DNA of 32,472 nucleotides from CAWBRT01 sp049519595 (GCA_049519595.1 JBEKQP010000016.1:1-32472); one strand, 5' to 3'; positions 16,541-25,161 are shown, counted from the stretch's first letter. The notes: generated by a model not told the origin, from the letters alone. Program-made: numbers and translations.

Positions 16541-17521
16541 TCACAGGACGACGTCTTGTCCAATCCCTGCCTTCCGCGCCCTGTCATAGACGAGTTTCGC
16601 GGTCGCAGCATCCTGAATCGCCAGTCCGTTGGATTTGAATAGGGTAATCTCCTGAGCGTTGGCCCGCGCCGGCTTGCGGCCGAGAACGATTTCTCCCAGC
16701 TCCGCGTAAATATGCGTCTGCGAAATGGCTCCTTCTTGCAGCGGGATCATGATGTCACCCGCCTCTTTCAAGCACGCTTCCAACGAATCGCCAACCACCT
16801 TGGCGCGCCGGATAATGGCCGTATCCAATTCGCGCGCGCCCGGCGAGTGACTTCCGATGCCGTTGATGTGCGTCCCGGGCCTCACCAGGGAACCATCGAA
16901 TAACGGGGTCGAGGATGACGATGCCGTGCAGACGATATCCGCTTTGGCCAGTATCTGCGCCGGCGAATCGGCTGGGCGGATCTCGAGTCCCAGCTTGGCG
17001 CTCATCTCCCGGATGAACGCAGATAAAGCGTCGGCGGACACGTCGTAGACGTAGGCCTGCGACAGTTCTCTGGTTATCGCCATCGCCCAGAGTTGCATCT
17101 TGGCCTGCACGCCGGCTCCAAGAATCCCCGCAACCTGGCCTTTGTCGGTCCGCGCAAGATATTTTGTGGCCACCCCGCTGACCGCGCCGGTCCGGACCGC
17201 CGTTAGATAGCCGCCATCCATGATGCAGGTCACTTCGCCGGTGGCGGGATCCTGGAGCAGCACCTTCCCGATCGTGGTCGGCAGGTTGTGCCGGGTGGGA
17301 TTGTTCTTGTAAACGGTCACGACCTTGCAGGCCAGCGCTCCCATCTGCTTGAGATAAGCGGGCATATACAGCGATATGCCATCCGGGGGCGTAATTCCGA
17401 TTCTTAGCGGCAGCACCGCGGTGCCCGACGCCAACTCGGCGAACGCCTTCTCTACCACGTCTATGCATTCCCGCATGTCGAGCACGCGAACCACGTCGTC
17501 TTTCGTCAATAGAAGCGGCAC
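16541..17521 (-). CDS. Ornithine cyclodeaminase/mu-crystallin family oxidoreductase
   Basis: A 326-residue NAD(P)-dependent enzyme of the OCD/mu-crystallin family. The Rossmann fold carries GILGAGVQA (132-140). The N-terminal substrate domain has K66 in LACKVV and the family motif MDGGYLTAVRTGAVSG (101-116), with the R110/T111/G112 signature. The GSHSPGARELD segment near 227-237 is also conserved. Family members include ornithine cyclodeaminase, alanine dehydrogenase (archaeal type), delta-1-pyrroline-2-carboxylate reductase and ketimine reductase; the exact reaction cannot be called. GTG 17521 has GGGAG 6 bases upstream. It is divergent from the IlvD/Edd dehydratase with about 255 bp between the starts, so the two may share a control region. 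Confidence 0.88.
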   Translation of the reverse strand: MPLLLTKDDVVRVLDMRECIDVVEKAFAELASGTAVLPLRIGITPPDGISLYMPAYLKQMGALACKVVTVYKNNPTRHNLPTTIGKVLLQDPATGEVTCIMDGGYLTAVRTGAVSGVATKYLARTDKGQVAGILGAGVQAKMQLWAMAITRELSQAYVYDVSADALSAFIREMSAKLGLEIRPADSPAQILAKADIVCTASSSSTPLFDGSLVRPGTHINGIGSHSPGARELDTAIIRRAKVVGDSLEACLKEAGDIMIPLQEGAISQTHIYAELGEIVLGRKPARANAQEITLFKSNGLAIQDAATAKLVYDRARKAGIGQDVVL

Positions 17522-17575
17522 GTTAATCTCCCGGCCCCAATGGGGTCATCCACGGGCCCTAACGGACCCTCGCGA

Positions 17576-17618
17576 AATAATATGATATTTTTAGATTCAC
17601 AGGTTAGCTCAATTAACC
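17576..17618. promoter_or_regulatory. Candidate operator region between divergent reductase and dehydratase genes
   Basis: AATAATATGATAT (17576-17588) contains the palindrome AATATGATATT and matches the site upstream of the DapA-family lyase at 11 of 13 positions. A second dyad, GGTTA (17602-17606) and TAACC (17614-17618), lies just to the right. Both are in the divergent gap, where a GntR-type regulator could act. The binding protein is unknown and no clear -35 was found. Confidence 0.33.
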
Positions 17619-17776
17619 AGATCCACACTTGGGTATCTCCGTGTGCGCTCGAGTACCGGTGGCCCTCGTTGAATCCGAACAACCGACTCGCTGATCAGCG
17701 GATATTATTTCAAGGCTACACAGGTTGCGGGAAACCGGTTCTCAAGTTTGCGACCACCGTCGCTCAAGGACACACG

Positions 17777-19555
17777 ATGCGTGATTCTAAACCTCGTCTT
17801 TCGCCTGAGCAGTTGCGTAGTCAGCGCATGCAAAACCAGAAGTCTCCCGAGCAGTTGCGCAGTAATCGCTGGTGGGGTCCGCAGGATCTGCGGTCCTTTG
17901 GTCATCGTTCCCGATTGAAACAGATGGGCTATTCCGCCGATGATTACGTAGGCCGTCCGGCAATCGCCATTTTCAATACCTGGGACGACCTCAACCAGTG
18001 TCACGCACACTTCAAACAGCGGGTCGAAGACATCAAGCGCGGTGTGCTGCAAGCCGGCGGCTTTCCTATTGAAATCCCCGCCATGGCGTTGGGCGAGATG
18101 TTCATCAAGCCGACGACCATGATGTACCGCAACTTCCTGGCGATGCAGGTTGAGGAGTCGATCCGCTGCAATCCAGTAGATGGCGTGGTGCTGATGGGCG
18201 GCTGCGACAAGACGACTCCCGCGCTGATCATGGGAGCTATCAGCGCGGGCGTGCCCGCAATTTACTTCCCGGCCGGGCCCATGCTGCGTGGCAACTGGCA
18301 CGGCAAAATGCTAGGCAGCGGCAGCGACGTCTGGAAGTATTGGGACGAGAAGCGAGCGGGCAAGATTACCGACCGGGACTGGGACGAAATCGAAAGTGGC
18401 ATTGCGCGCTCTCACGGAATCTGCATGACCATGGGCACGGCCGCAACCATGACTTCTCTGGCGGAAGCTCTCGGCATGTCGCTTCCCGGCGCTTCCTCAA
18501 TACCGGCGGCGGACGCGGGACATCCGCGGATGGCGGCCGAGTGTGGCCGGCGAATCGTGGAGATGGTTTGGGAAGATCTTCGCCCGGCCGAGATTCTGAC
18601 TCCCAAGGCTTTTGACAACGCCATCATCGTGCACGCTGCCATCGGCGGCTCGACGAACGCCTTCATCCACCTGATCGCAATGGCACGCCGTGCGGGTATC
18701 AACCTGACCCTGGATCGCTTTGACGAACTCTCGCGAGGAATTCCGGTGGTGGCGAACGTCCGGCCTTCCGGCGCTTACGTAATGGAGGACTTCTATTACG
18801 CCGGAGGGATGAGCGCGCTGTTGGCGCAGATCGCTTCCCGGCTCGACCTGAACCAGATCACCGTGACCGGCAAAACTCTGGGCGAAAATATCGAAGGCGC
18901 CGAGGCTTATAACCCGGACGTAATCCGTTCGCTGGACAATCCCATATCGCGCGGTGAGGGGCTTGCGGTCTTGCGCGGAAACCTCGCTCCCGATGGCTGC
19001 GTGATGAAACCTTCGGCCTGCGATCAGCGATTCCTGAAGCATTCCGGACCGGCACTGGTCTTTGCCAGCTATGAAGAGATGGCGGAACAGATCGATCGCG
19101 AGGATCTGGAGGTGACCGCCGATCATGTTCTAGTGCTGCAGAACGCTGGGCCGCAGGGCGGACCGGGAATGCCGGAATGGGGAATGCTGCCAATTCCCAA
19201 AAAGCTGGTGAAGCAGGGCATACGCGACATGCTGCGCCTCTCCGACGCGCGCATGAGCGGCACCAGTTACGGAGCCTGCGTCTTGCACATCTGTCCGGAA
19301 GCCTACGTTGGTGGCCCTTTGGCCTTGGTGCGAACCGGCGACCTTATCGAGATCGACGTCGAGAAGCGGTCTATCAACCTGGCGATCTCAGAGGAGGAGC
19401 TGGCGAAGCGGCGGGCCCAATGGTTGCAGCCTCCGCCCCGGATCCCGCGCGGTTACGGGCTGATGTTTGCGCAACACGTCAGGCAGGCAAACGACGGATG
19501 CGATTTCGACTTCCTGGAAGGGCAAGAGCAGGTGCCGGAACCTGTGATCCACTAA
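17777..19555 (+). CDS. IlvD/Edd family dehydratase, sugar-acid (L-arabonate dehydratase-like) subfamily
   Basis: A 592-residue iron-sulfur dehydratase. It removes water from a 2,3-dihydroxy acid to give a 2-keto-3-deoxy acid. Three cysteines fit the [2Fe-2S] ligands of the sugar-acid branch: C75 (LNQCHAHF), C143 (MGGCDKTTP) and C216 (GICMTMGT), with spacings of 68 and 73. From memory, this is the same as in the structurally characterised L-arabinonate dehydratase. RWWGPQDLRSFGHRSRLKQMG is also typical of that branch, which makes branched-chain amino-acid synthesis less likely. The ATG at 17777 has CAAGGA 7 bases upstream. The N-terminus carries a short internal duplication: SPEQLRS occurs at 9-15 and 23-29. 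It may cooperate with the distant DapA-family lyase in a sugar-acid pathway. Confidence 0.9.
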   Translation: MRDSKPRLSPEQLRSQRMQNQKSPEQLRSNRWWGPQDLRSFGHRSRLKQMGYSADDYVGRPAIAIFNTWDDLNQCHAHFKQRVEDIKRGVLQAGGFPIEIPAMALGEMFIKPTTMMYRNFLAMQVEESIRCNPVDGVVLMGGCDKTTPALIMGAISAGVPAIYFPAGPMLRGNWHGKMLGSGSDVWKYWDEKRAGKITDRDWDEIESGIARSHGICMTMGTAATMTSLAEALGMSLPGASSIPAADAGHPRMAAECGRRIVEMVWEDLRPAEILTPKAFDNAIIVHAAIGGSTNAFIHLIAMARRAGINLTLDRFDELSRGIPVVANVRPSGAYVMEDFYYAGGMSALLAQIASRLDLNQITVTGKTLGENIEGAEAYNPDVIRSLDNPISRGEGLAVLRGNLAPDGCVMKPSACDQRFLKHSGPALVFASYEEMAEQIDREDLEVTADHVLVLQNAGPQGGPGMPEWGMLPIPKKLVKQGIRDMLRLSDARMSGTSYGACVLHICPEAYVGGPLALVRTGDLIEIDVEKRSINLAISEEELAKRRAQWLQPPPRIPRGYGLMFAQHVRQANDGCDFDFLEGQEQVPEPVIH

Positions 19556-19611
19556 TCCCCGCAACGCCTGGAGACTTCTGCTGCGATGGCCTTCGTGGCC
19601 GGCGAGCTGAT

Positions 19612-19647
19612 AAAAAAAGCCCCACCCAAGCTGCGCTTGAATGGGGC
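19612..19647 (-). terminator. Rho-independent terminator of the phosphoesterase gene
   Basis: On the minus strand GCCCCA and TGGGGC with inner CAAG/CTTG form a strong hairpin (19619-19647) followed directly by seven U residues (19612-19618). It lies 50 bp after the stop of the minus-strand phosphoesterase gene. It is a textbook intrinsic terminator and may also halt the convergent dehydratase transcript. Confidence 0.85.
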
Positions 19648-19698
19648 ACCCACAAGTAGCTTCGCCACAGTGCCTGCGTGGGCCGGCACTTACGTTTA

Positions 19699-22503
19699 CT
19701 ACATCGAGGCAGGCGTACACGTTGTGCCGATGGATTGGACCGCCGGGAGTTGGCTCGCTGCGGGCGGCGTGGCCCAAGGCGGGGTGACGAAGTCGAAGAA
19801 ACCCAGGTTGGGGTCCGCCAGTTTAGGCTGCGCCGCATCGCGCAGGGTGAGGTACTTCCCGTCCCCGATGAAGTTATCTTCCACGAACCTGATGACCGCC
19901 GTGTGATCCATCGGGACATGGGAAACGTAATGTCTCTTGGTAAACGGAGAGATCACCATGTTGGGGAGCCGGAACCCGAGCTGAGCCCCAAACCCCTGTC
20001 CTCCCAGTGACGGTGCCGAAGCGGCGTCAATCTCACCATTCAGATTGTAGCCGGGGTCAGCATAGGTTGTTCCGTGGGATAGCAGGTCGCACGGGGTGGG
20101 GGTCAGCGATGGCGTCTGCGCCAAGGTTACAGGATTGATCGGCGCCGGACATGGGTAGTCAGTGTCCGGATTGACCGCGATGCTGGAAATATCGGGAATA
20201 CTGGAGAGTTCGGCGGCCGACGTGATGCCCGTTCCTACACCGGTGAAATCGTTGGAATGGTTGGGAACCGGGGGAACGTGGTCGAACGGTCCACCGCCCT
20301 CATCGTAGGAAAGGAAGAAAACCGAATCCTGCCAAGCCCCGTAGCCCGAATTGGTCGCGGTAGCCATCAGCGCGTTGATTAGTTTTGCAACTTCGGCCTC
20401 TCCCGAAAGGATCGACTGGCCCGAACCAGGATGCTCGTCGCTGACGCCGTAGGCCGGCTCAATGAAAACAAAGCTGGGAAGACAATTCCCGGCTTGACCC
20501 GGCGCGCAAGTCGTTCCGCTCGCCACATCCTTAAAATACTGGCCGTTGGGATACTGGCCGATGGGAACAATGTGAGTTGCGTCGATACAAAACGCATTCG
20601 TCTTATCGCCGACGGCCTGTAACGACGGAATCGTTGGAGGATTACAGACTCCCGGCGTCGCCGGAGCATACAGGTACTGGTAGGATTCCTGGAAATCGGC
20701 GAAAGTGATGGAAGGAAAGGCGCTCAGCTTCGATGTTCCGCAATCGCCATCTGGGTCAGTACAGCCGCCATCGGTCATGCCGTAGTAGATTCTCCACGAC
20801 ACCCCGGCTTTCGCTAATTTGCCGAAGATGGTCGGAATGTTCAGCTGGGTGGTGAAATTGTCGTCCTTGAACGGATCATAGACTAGGCCTTGCGTGGTCC
20901 CACCAGTCATGGTCGCAATGCGGTTCGGCGTGCTCTTGCTGGCGACCGGCGAAAACCAGCGGTCGGAAAGCGCGAACTGCGAAGCCATGTAGTAGTAGTA
21001 GTTAAGGAAGCCCTCATCGTAGTACCCCATGGCGCGTTGACCCAGGAGATCCTGGCTGAGATTGCCATCGCCGCAAAACGGAGTCGTCGGGTCGGCCGGG
21101 TTATTACAACTATCCGCATAGTTTTGGGCAGTGTGAACAAAGCCGTCCATATAGATTTTGCGGCCCGTCGTGAAGTCGTACTTGCTCACGTCGCCGAAAC
21201 TGGCGAGCCAGTCCGAGCTCATGTCGTCGATGCAGCTGGAAGCGAACCTGAACAATTGGTAGGAAGTCGCCGGATAGATGACGGCTCCCTCCGTGCACGC
21301 AATGCCTTCCCACGTTCCACTCGTCGGACCACTCGTCGGACAAGTGACGGCATCGCTGGCGTTGTTGGTGTTCGGGTTAGGAATGCCCGCGGGGCTGGGG
21401 AAGTTCCCTACTACGCCGTCGGCTCCGGCAATCCCGTCGACGTCATACTCGGTGCCATTGTCACCGATATTCCATGCCTGCCCTGAGGTACTCTGGCTCG
21501 CGCGATATTTGTTCAACATCCCAAAGTAGGTGTCGAAGGTGCGATTTTCCTGCATCAGGAAAATGACGTGGTTAATCGGGGTCGCAGCGGCCGTGGCATT
21601 GACAGCCACCTTGACCGTCGCCGTCGCAGTCACGCTTCCATTGGTGGCCGTCGCCGTGTAAGTCGTGGTCGCGGTGGGCTTGGGGCTATAGGTTCCGCCG
21701 GTTCCGGGGAGGGTATTTGTCACGCTGTCAACATTGTCTGTGATCACCACCTGTGCCGCATTGACAGCCGTAACGGTCAGGGTAGTGGAATTTCCGCTGA
21801 CAACCGTGGTGGGAGAGGCCGTGACCGACACAGACACTACCGCGACCGTAACCTGGGCCGTAGCCTGCTGATTGTTGGCTCCGGTCGCCGTGACCGTGTA
21901 GGTCGTCGACTGGGCCGGATTCACACTCGCCGTGCCGCCGGCTGCCGAAATAGGAATGCTCGCATTGGTCACGCTGTTCGTGATGTATACCGAGCTGGCG
22001 TTCGCTACGGTGACAGTCAGAGTCACCGGCTGCCCGGAGGTAATCGTCTGCTCGCTCGCCGTCATGCTGACGGTCGTCGCCGTCGAGGGCTGCACGGTAA
22101 TGGGACCGCTGGTGACAGCCGCCTGGCCACCGGTACCGCTCGCAGTCGCCGTGTAGGTGCAAGTACCGGGCGTAGCCGGGGCTGTGACCTGGACCGGTTG
22201 TGCTACGCCGGTAGCCTGTACGGTCGTGGTCTGAGTGTCGCAGTTATCGGAGATGACAAACTGTGTGGCGTTGCTTGCCACGACTGTCAGCGTGAGCGAA
22301 CCGCCAACCACCACTTGGGTCGCACCGGCACTCATGGCTACGGTGGGGGCCGTTGGCGTGGTTTGCGAACCCGTTTGCGAGCCGCCGGTCGGCCCGTTCG
22401 TGGCGGATGAGCCGCCGCCACATGCCGCGAGAAACAATAACGAGAGGAGCACCACGCACAGGGCCGAGTACCTGCAGCGTCCAGGGGAGGAGGCTTGCAA
22501 CAT
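19699..22503 (-). CDS. Lipoprotein phosphoesterase (phospholipase C/acid phosphatase family) with Ig-like repeats
   Basis: A 934-residue exported protein. It has a lipoprotein signal peptide with lipobox LAAC, lipidated C28, and a Gly/Ser/Thr linker. Three Ig-like beta repeats follow at about 50-137, 141-222 and 225-301, each with the pattern V-x-G-x2-(V/T)TLTVT-x-N(A). Residues from about 308 match the PF04185 phosphoesterase family: HVIFLMQENRTFDTYFG (metal residues E319/N320), STPNR (524-528), EPAYGVSDEHP (682-692), YDEGGGPFDHVPP (733-745) and MDHTAVIRFVEDN (865-877). Such enzymes cleave phosphate esters or phospholipids outside the cell. ATG 22503 follows AGGAAGG. It lies near the pst/pho locus and shares a 9-bp upstream word with pstS, suggesting phosphate-starvation control (inference). 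Confidence 0.92.
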   Translation of the reverse strand: MLQASSPGRCRYSALCVVLLSLLFLAACGGGSSATNGPTGGSQTGSQTTPTAPTVAMSAGATQVVVGGSLTLTVVASNATQFVISDNCDTQTTTVQATGVAQPVQVTAPATPGTCTYTATASGTGGQAAVTSGPITVQPSTATTVSMTASEQTITSGQPVTLTVTVANASSVYITNSVTNASIPISAAGGTASVNPAQSTTYTVTATGANNQQATAQVTVAVVSVSVTASPTTVVSGNSTTLTVTAVNAAQVVITDNVDSVTNTLPGTGGTYSPKPTATTTYTATATNGSVTATATVKVAVNATAAATPINHVIFLMQENRTFDTYFGMLNKYRASQSTSGQAWNIGDNGTEYDVDGIAGADGVVGNFPSPAGIPNPNTNNASDAVTCPTSGPTSGTWEGIACTEGAVIYPATSYQLFRFASSCIDDMSSDWLASFGDVSKYDFTTGRKIYMDGFVHTAQNYADSCNNPADPTTPFCGDGNLSQDLLGQRAMGYYDEGFLNYYYYMASQFALSDRWFSPVASKSTPNRIATMTGGTTQGLVYDPFKDDNFTTQLNIPTIFGKLAKAGVSWRIYYGMTDGGCTDPDGDCGTSKLSAFPSITFADFQESYQYLYAPATPGVCNPPTIPSLQAVGDKTNAFCIDATHIVPIGQYPNGQYFKDVASGTTCAPGQAGNCLPSFVFIEPAYGVSDEHPGSGQSILSGEAEVAKLINALMATATNSGYGAWQDSVFFLSYDEGGGPFDHVPPVPNHSNDFTGVGTGITSAAELSSIPDISSIAVNPDTDYPCPAPINPVTLAQTPSLTPTPCDLLSHGTTYADPGYNLNGEIDAASAPSLGGQGFGAQLGFRLPNMVISPFTKRHYVSHVPMDHTAVIRFVEDNFIGDGKYLTLRDAAQPKLADPNLGFFDFVTPPWATPPAASQLPAVQSIGTTCTPASM

Positions 22504-23012
22504 GACACCTTCCTATCTATTTCATTCACATCGCAATCTGCGACTTCATGAATAGAAGCCTAAGTTGCACGCCAGAGTTGCTCCGCGATTTTGGTTGCCC
22601 GCCCGCTCAGGAAATGCACAAAAAATATTGCGTTGTTTGCGTGCGTTACCCCCACCGCCCAGCTATCGTCGTTTTTGGGAGTTGGCGGGGCGCTGCGAAT
22701 TCAACCTGGTAATTCGCCGGTAGTGAAGAATCTGCGAAGACTGCGGTGTTATCCCGTTCGTTCGTAGGCTTGCGCGCCAAGACTCGCAGGATTCGTTCGC
22801 GTCTGCCTTCCCGTTTTGGGTAAAATCGCACTTTGCTTGCGTGATTTCGCGCCCTTCTGGTCACGATTTCTCTGCAATTGCGGTACATTACTGTAAGATA
22901 CTGAAATCGAAGCGGTTATAATCTGGTGCACGGCGGGGAGATTGGTCACTAGGTTGCAGTTCTCTAGTTTGCAAGACGTTGTCTCGACCTTGTAGATCGT
23001 TCTGAGGTAGCT
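22504..23012. other. Divergent intergenic region between phosphoesterase and merR genes
   Basis: 509 bp without a credible gene; open frames here are short and compositionally odd. It holds CCTAAGTTG at 22559-22567, which reads CAACTTAGG towards the phosphoesterase and is also found upstream of pstS at 29255-29263. It also holds a -10 candidate for merR at 22917-22922. AATATT at 22625-22630 could be a promoter element of the minus-strand gene, but no matching -35 was identified. Confidence 0.5.
22917..22922 (+). promoter_or_regulatory. Candidate -10 element of merR gene
   Basis: A perfect TATAAT about 90 bp before the merR start codon. The position 17 bp upstream carries TAAGAT, a poor -35. 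The region has no clear long MerR-type spacer repeat, so only the -10 hexamer is supported. Confidence 0.35.
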
Positions 23013-23489
23013 ATGCTTTCAGCGCCGAATCCTTTAGCTTCTGTCGCGCCCCCCACTAAGCCAGAGCGCAAGATCAAGATCGGCGGTGTGGCCCGTCATT
23101 TCAATATCTCCGTGGACCTGCTCCGGCTTTATGAGCGCGAGGGACTCCTCATACCCATTAAGTCTTCAAAGGGCACTCGCTACTACACCGAGCGGGACTA
23201 TCCATGGATTGAGACTTTGATGCGCCTGGTGCGCGACTACCGGTTAAACTTTGCCGGCGTTCGGCATCTGCTTGCTCTGCTGCCTTGCTGGGATGTGCGC
23301 CAATGTGGGGGCACTGAGAGAAGCCACTGTGCCACTACGGCAGAGTCCTCCAATCCCTGTTGGGTTCATCACACCTGCTGTTGGCCTGGGAAGGATTGCT
23401 ACGGGTGCGAGATTTACCGTATGGCGCCGGCATGCGAAAACATGAAATCGGTTCTGTTGACAGGTAACAACAAGAAGGAAACTACCTAG
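23013..23489 (+). CDS. MerR-family regulator with Cys-rich C-terminal domain
   Basis: A 158-residue protein. Residues about 20-90 form a MerR-type winged helix-turn-helix: IGGVARHFNISVDLLRLYEREGLL, then GTRYYTERDYPWIETLMRLVRD. After the short dimer helix the protein has nine cysteines (C92, 98, 106, 116, 122, 123, 129, 132, 141) and none in the DNA-binding part. The motif is C-W-x4-C-x7-C-x9-C-W-x5-CC-x5-C-x2-C-x2-Y. Such paired CW motifs occur in sensory proteins of several environmental bacteria and are poorly characterised; metal, Fe-S or redox sensing is a reasonable but unproven guess. The ATG follows GAGG at short range. It is divergent from the phosphoesterase and is followed by its own terminator. 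The target genes are unknown. Confidence 0.88.
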   Translation: MLSAPNPLASVAPPTKPERKIKIGGVARHFNISVDLLRLYEREGLLIPIKSSKGTRYYTERDYPWIETLMRLVRDYRLNFAGVRHLLALLPCWDVRQCGGTERSHCATTAESSNPCWVHHTCCWPGKDCYGCEIYRMAPACENMKSVLLTGNNKKETT

Positions 23490-23548
23490 ACTGGCAGGCT
23501 GTCCCAAAACTGGTCTGACTAGCGGGTAATACGACAATTCTCCTGACT

Positions 23549-23583
23549 AAGGGCGGCATCACACGATGCGGCCCTTGTTTTTT
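23549..23583 (+). terminator. Rho-independent terminator of merR gene
   Basis: AAGGGC/GCCCTT and GCATC/GATGC with one G-G mismatch form a 12-position stem with an ACAC loop (23549-23576), followed by GTTTTTT. It lies 60 bp after the merR stop, and the poly-T run is on the plus strand only. Confidence 0.88.
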
Positions 23584-23624
23584 GACGCATGTTGTGCCGG
23601 ACGGTTGAGCCAGGCCAAAAGCAG

Positions 23625-24320
23625 CTACTGCGGCATGGCTGGCCGGTCTTCCGGATCGAGGCCGACCCGATGACGGACATCGGCGCCGCGGACCCAGAAG
23701 ATTACGTCTTCGGAGATATTCGTCGCGTGGTCGGCCACCCGCTCCAGATTGCGCGTAACCAGCAGCACGTCGAGATAGGTTTGCGCCCGGTCCGGGTCCT
23801 GTTTCATTCGCTGCACCAGAATGACGAAAGCTTCGTCCTTCATGCGGTCAACGATGTTGTCCATTTCCAGAACGGCTTGGGCAACTTCGGCCTTTGCGGA
23901 GAGAAAGGACTCAAGCGCGCGCCGCAACATGGTCAGTACGGTTGCCGTCATCCGCCCGATGTCGACCGGGATCTCAGCGACTTCAGGCTCCGTCATTAGA
24001 TCCATCGTGCGTTGCGCGATGTTCACCGCCTGATCGCCGACGCGCTCGATATCCGAGTTGATCTTCAGCACTGCCACGATGAACCGCAGGTCGACGGCCA
24101 TAGGTTGCTGCATGGCGAGCAAGTCGAGCGCAAGTTCATCAATGGCGCGTTCGGCAGCGTTGATCGAGTCTTCCCGTTCGAAGACGAGCTGGCACAGCTT
24201 GGGGTCGCGGTGAAGGTATGACTCAGCCGCAGCCTCGATTGCGCTTTCCGCCATGCCGCCCATCTGCAGAAGCTTCTGCTTGAGGTCATCAAGCCCTTGT
24301 TGGAACCTGGTCCGCTTCAT
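23625..24320 (-). CDS. phoU: Phosphate signalling/uptake regulator PhoU (copy 1)
   Basis: A 231-residue two-repeat helical protein. Each half has the PhoU metal-binding signature E-R-x-(G/A)-D: SDIERVGDQAVNIA (E92, D96) and RNLERVADHATNIS (E193, D197). PhoU links the Pst transporter to the PhoR kinase and restrains the Pho response when phosphate is plentiful. The ATG at 24320 overlaps the pstB stop by four bases (ATGA), so it is the last cistron of pstC-pstA-pstB-phoU. This is the canonical pst-operon copy. A second phoU with a different sequence lies upstream of pstS. Confidence 0.95.
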   Translation of the reverse strand: MKRTRFQQGLDDLKQKLLQMGGMAESAIEAAAESYLHRDPKLCQLVFEREDSINAAERAIDELALDLLAMQQPMAVDLRFIVAVLKINSDIERVGDQAVNIAQRTMDLMTEPEVAEIPVDIGRMTATVLTMLRRALESFLSAKAEVAQAVLEMDNIVDRMKDEAFVILVQRMKQDPDRAQTYLDVLLVTRNLERVADHATNISEDVIFWVRGADVRHRVGLDPEDRPAMPQ

Positions 24321-25078
24321 CCAAACCTGCCTGTGATGTAATCCTCCGTACGCTGATCGGAGGGCGTAGTAAATATCTTATGCGTTTTGTCGAACTCAAT
24401 CAGACTACCCATCAGGAAAAAACCTGTGTAGTCGGCCACGCGCGCGGCCTGCTGCATATTGTGCGTAACGATGACGACCGTGTAGCGTTCTTTCAACTGG
24501 AAGATCAGCTCTTCGATCTTGCCGGTTGAAATCGGATCCAGTGCCGAAGCGGGCTCATCCATCAGCAGGACTTCAGGCGCCACGGCCAACGCACGCGCAA
24601 TACAGAGCCGCTGCTGCTGCCCGCCGGAGAGGCTCGCTCCCGACGTCTTTTTGAGCACATCTTTTACTTCGTCCCATAGGGCTGCCAATTGCAACGATTG
24701 CTCGACGACCTCGTCAAGTTCGCGCCGCTTGCGGAAACCGTTCAACCTGAGTCCAGCGGCGACATTGTCGTAAATCGACATGGTCGGAAATGGATTCGGT
24801 TTTTGAAAGACCATGCCAATGCGCCGGCGCACGTCCACGGCGGCGGTTGCGCTGTCATACACATCCAGTTCGCCAACTTTCACCCGTCCGGAGACATGCG
24901 CATCCGGCAGCGTCTCGTGCATGCGATTCAAACATCGGATATAGGTCGACTTGCCACAGCCGGACGGTCCGATAATGGCCGTCACGTGGCCGGGCTCAAT
25001 TTTCATTTTGATGTCATGAAGTACCTGATTCTTTGCAAACCACGCATTCAGATCCTGGACATCAATACCCACGCCCAT
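24317..25078 (-). CDS. pstB: Phosphate ABC transporter ATPase PstB
   Basis: A 253-residue ATPase of the high-affinity phosphate importer. Walker A is GPSGCGKST (37-45), the Q-loop FQKPNPFPTMSIYDNV (91-106) is diagnostic for PstB, the signature is LSGGQQQR (150-157), Walker B is LLMDEP (171-176), and the switch histidine is in VTHNMQQAARV (H206). DPISTGKIEELI is also PstB-typical. It is separated from pstA by 83 bp holding a perfect 8-bp inverted repeat and is coupled to phoU by an ATGA overlap. It forms the complex PstSCAB2 with its neighbours. Confidence 0.97.
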   Translation of the reverse strand: MGVGIDVQDLNAWFAKNQVLHDIKMKIEPGHVTAIIGPSGCGKSTYIRCLNRMHETLPDAHVSGRVKVGELDVYDSATAAVDVRRRIGMVFQKPNPFPTMSIYDNVAAGLRLNGFRKRRELDEVVEQSLQLAALWDEVKDVLKKTSGASLSGGQQQRLCIARALAVAPEVLLMDEPASALDPISTGKIEELIFQLKERYTVVIVTHNMQQAARVADYTGFFLMGSLIEFDKTHKIFTTPSDQRTEDYITGRFG

Positions 25079-25101
25079 TCAGCACGGGCCCCTTTCTCCC
25101 C

Positions 25102-25120
25102 ACGGCAGCTAGGCTGCCGT
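25102..25120 (-). repeat. Perfect inverted repeat between pstA and pstB
   Basis: ACGGCAGC (25102-25109), loop TAG, GCTGCCGT (25113-25120): an 8-bp perfect GC-rich hairpin inside the pstC-pstA-pstB-phoU operon, in the only sizeable gap between these cistrons. There is no U-tract, so it is more likely an mRNA-stability or processing element than a terminator. The core GCTGCCG also appears in the terminator at 27680-27703. Confidence 0.6.
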
Positions 25121-25161
25121 CCACCGCAATCCAGATTGGAGGAACTTCGGTGGATAAAGCA

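Noticed and set aside
16312..16611. 99-residue minus-strand frame overlapping the end of the reductase gene
   Set aside because: Overlaps a firm gene, lacks a ribosome binding site and shows no family features.
21568..22410. 280-residue plus-strand frame opposite the phosphoesterase
   Set aside because: Arg/Gly-rich shadow of the low-complexity Ig-like repeats; no start signal or domain.
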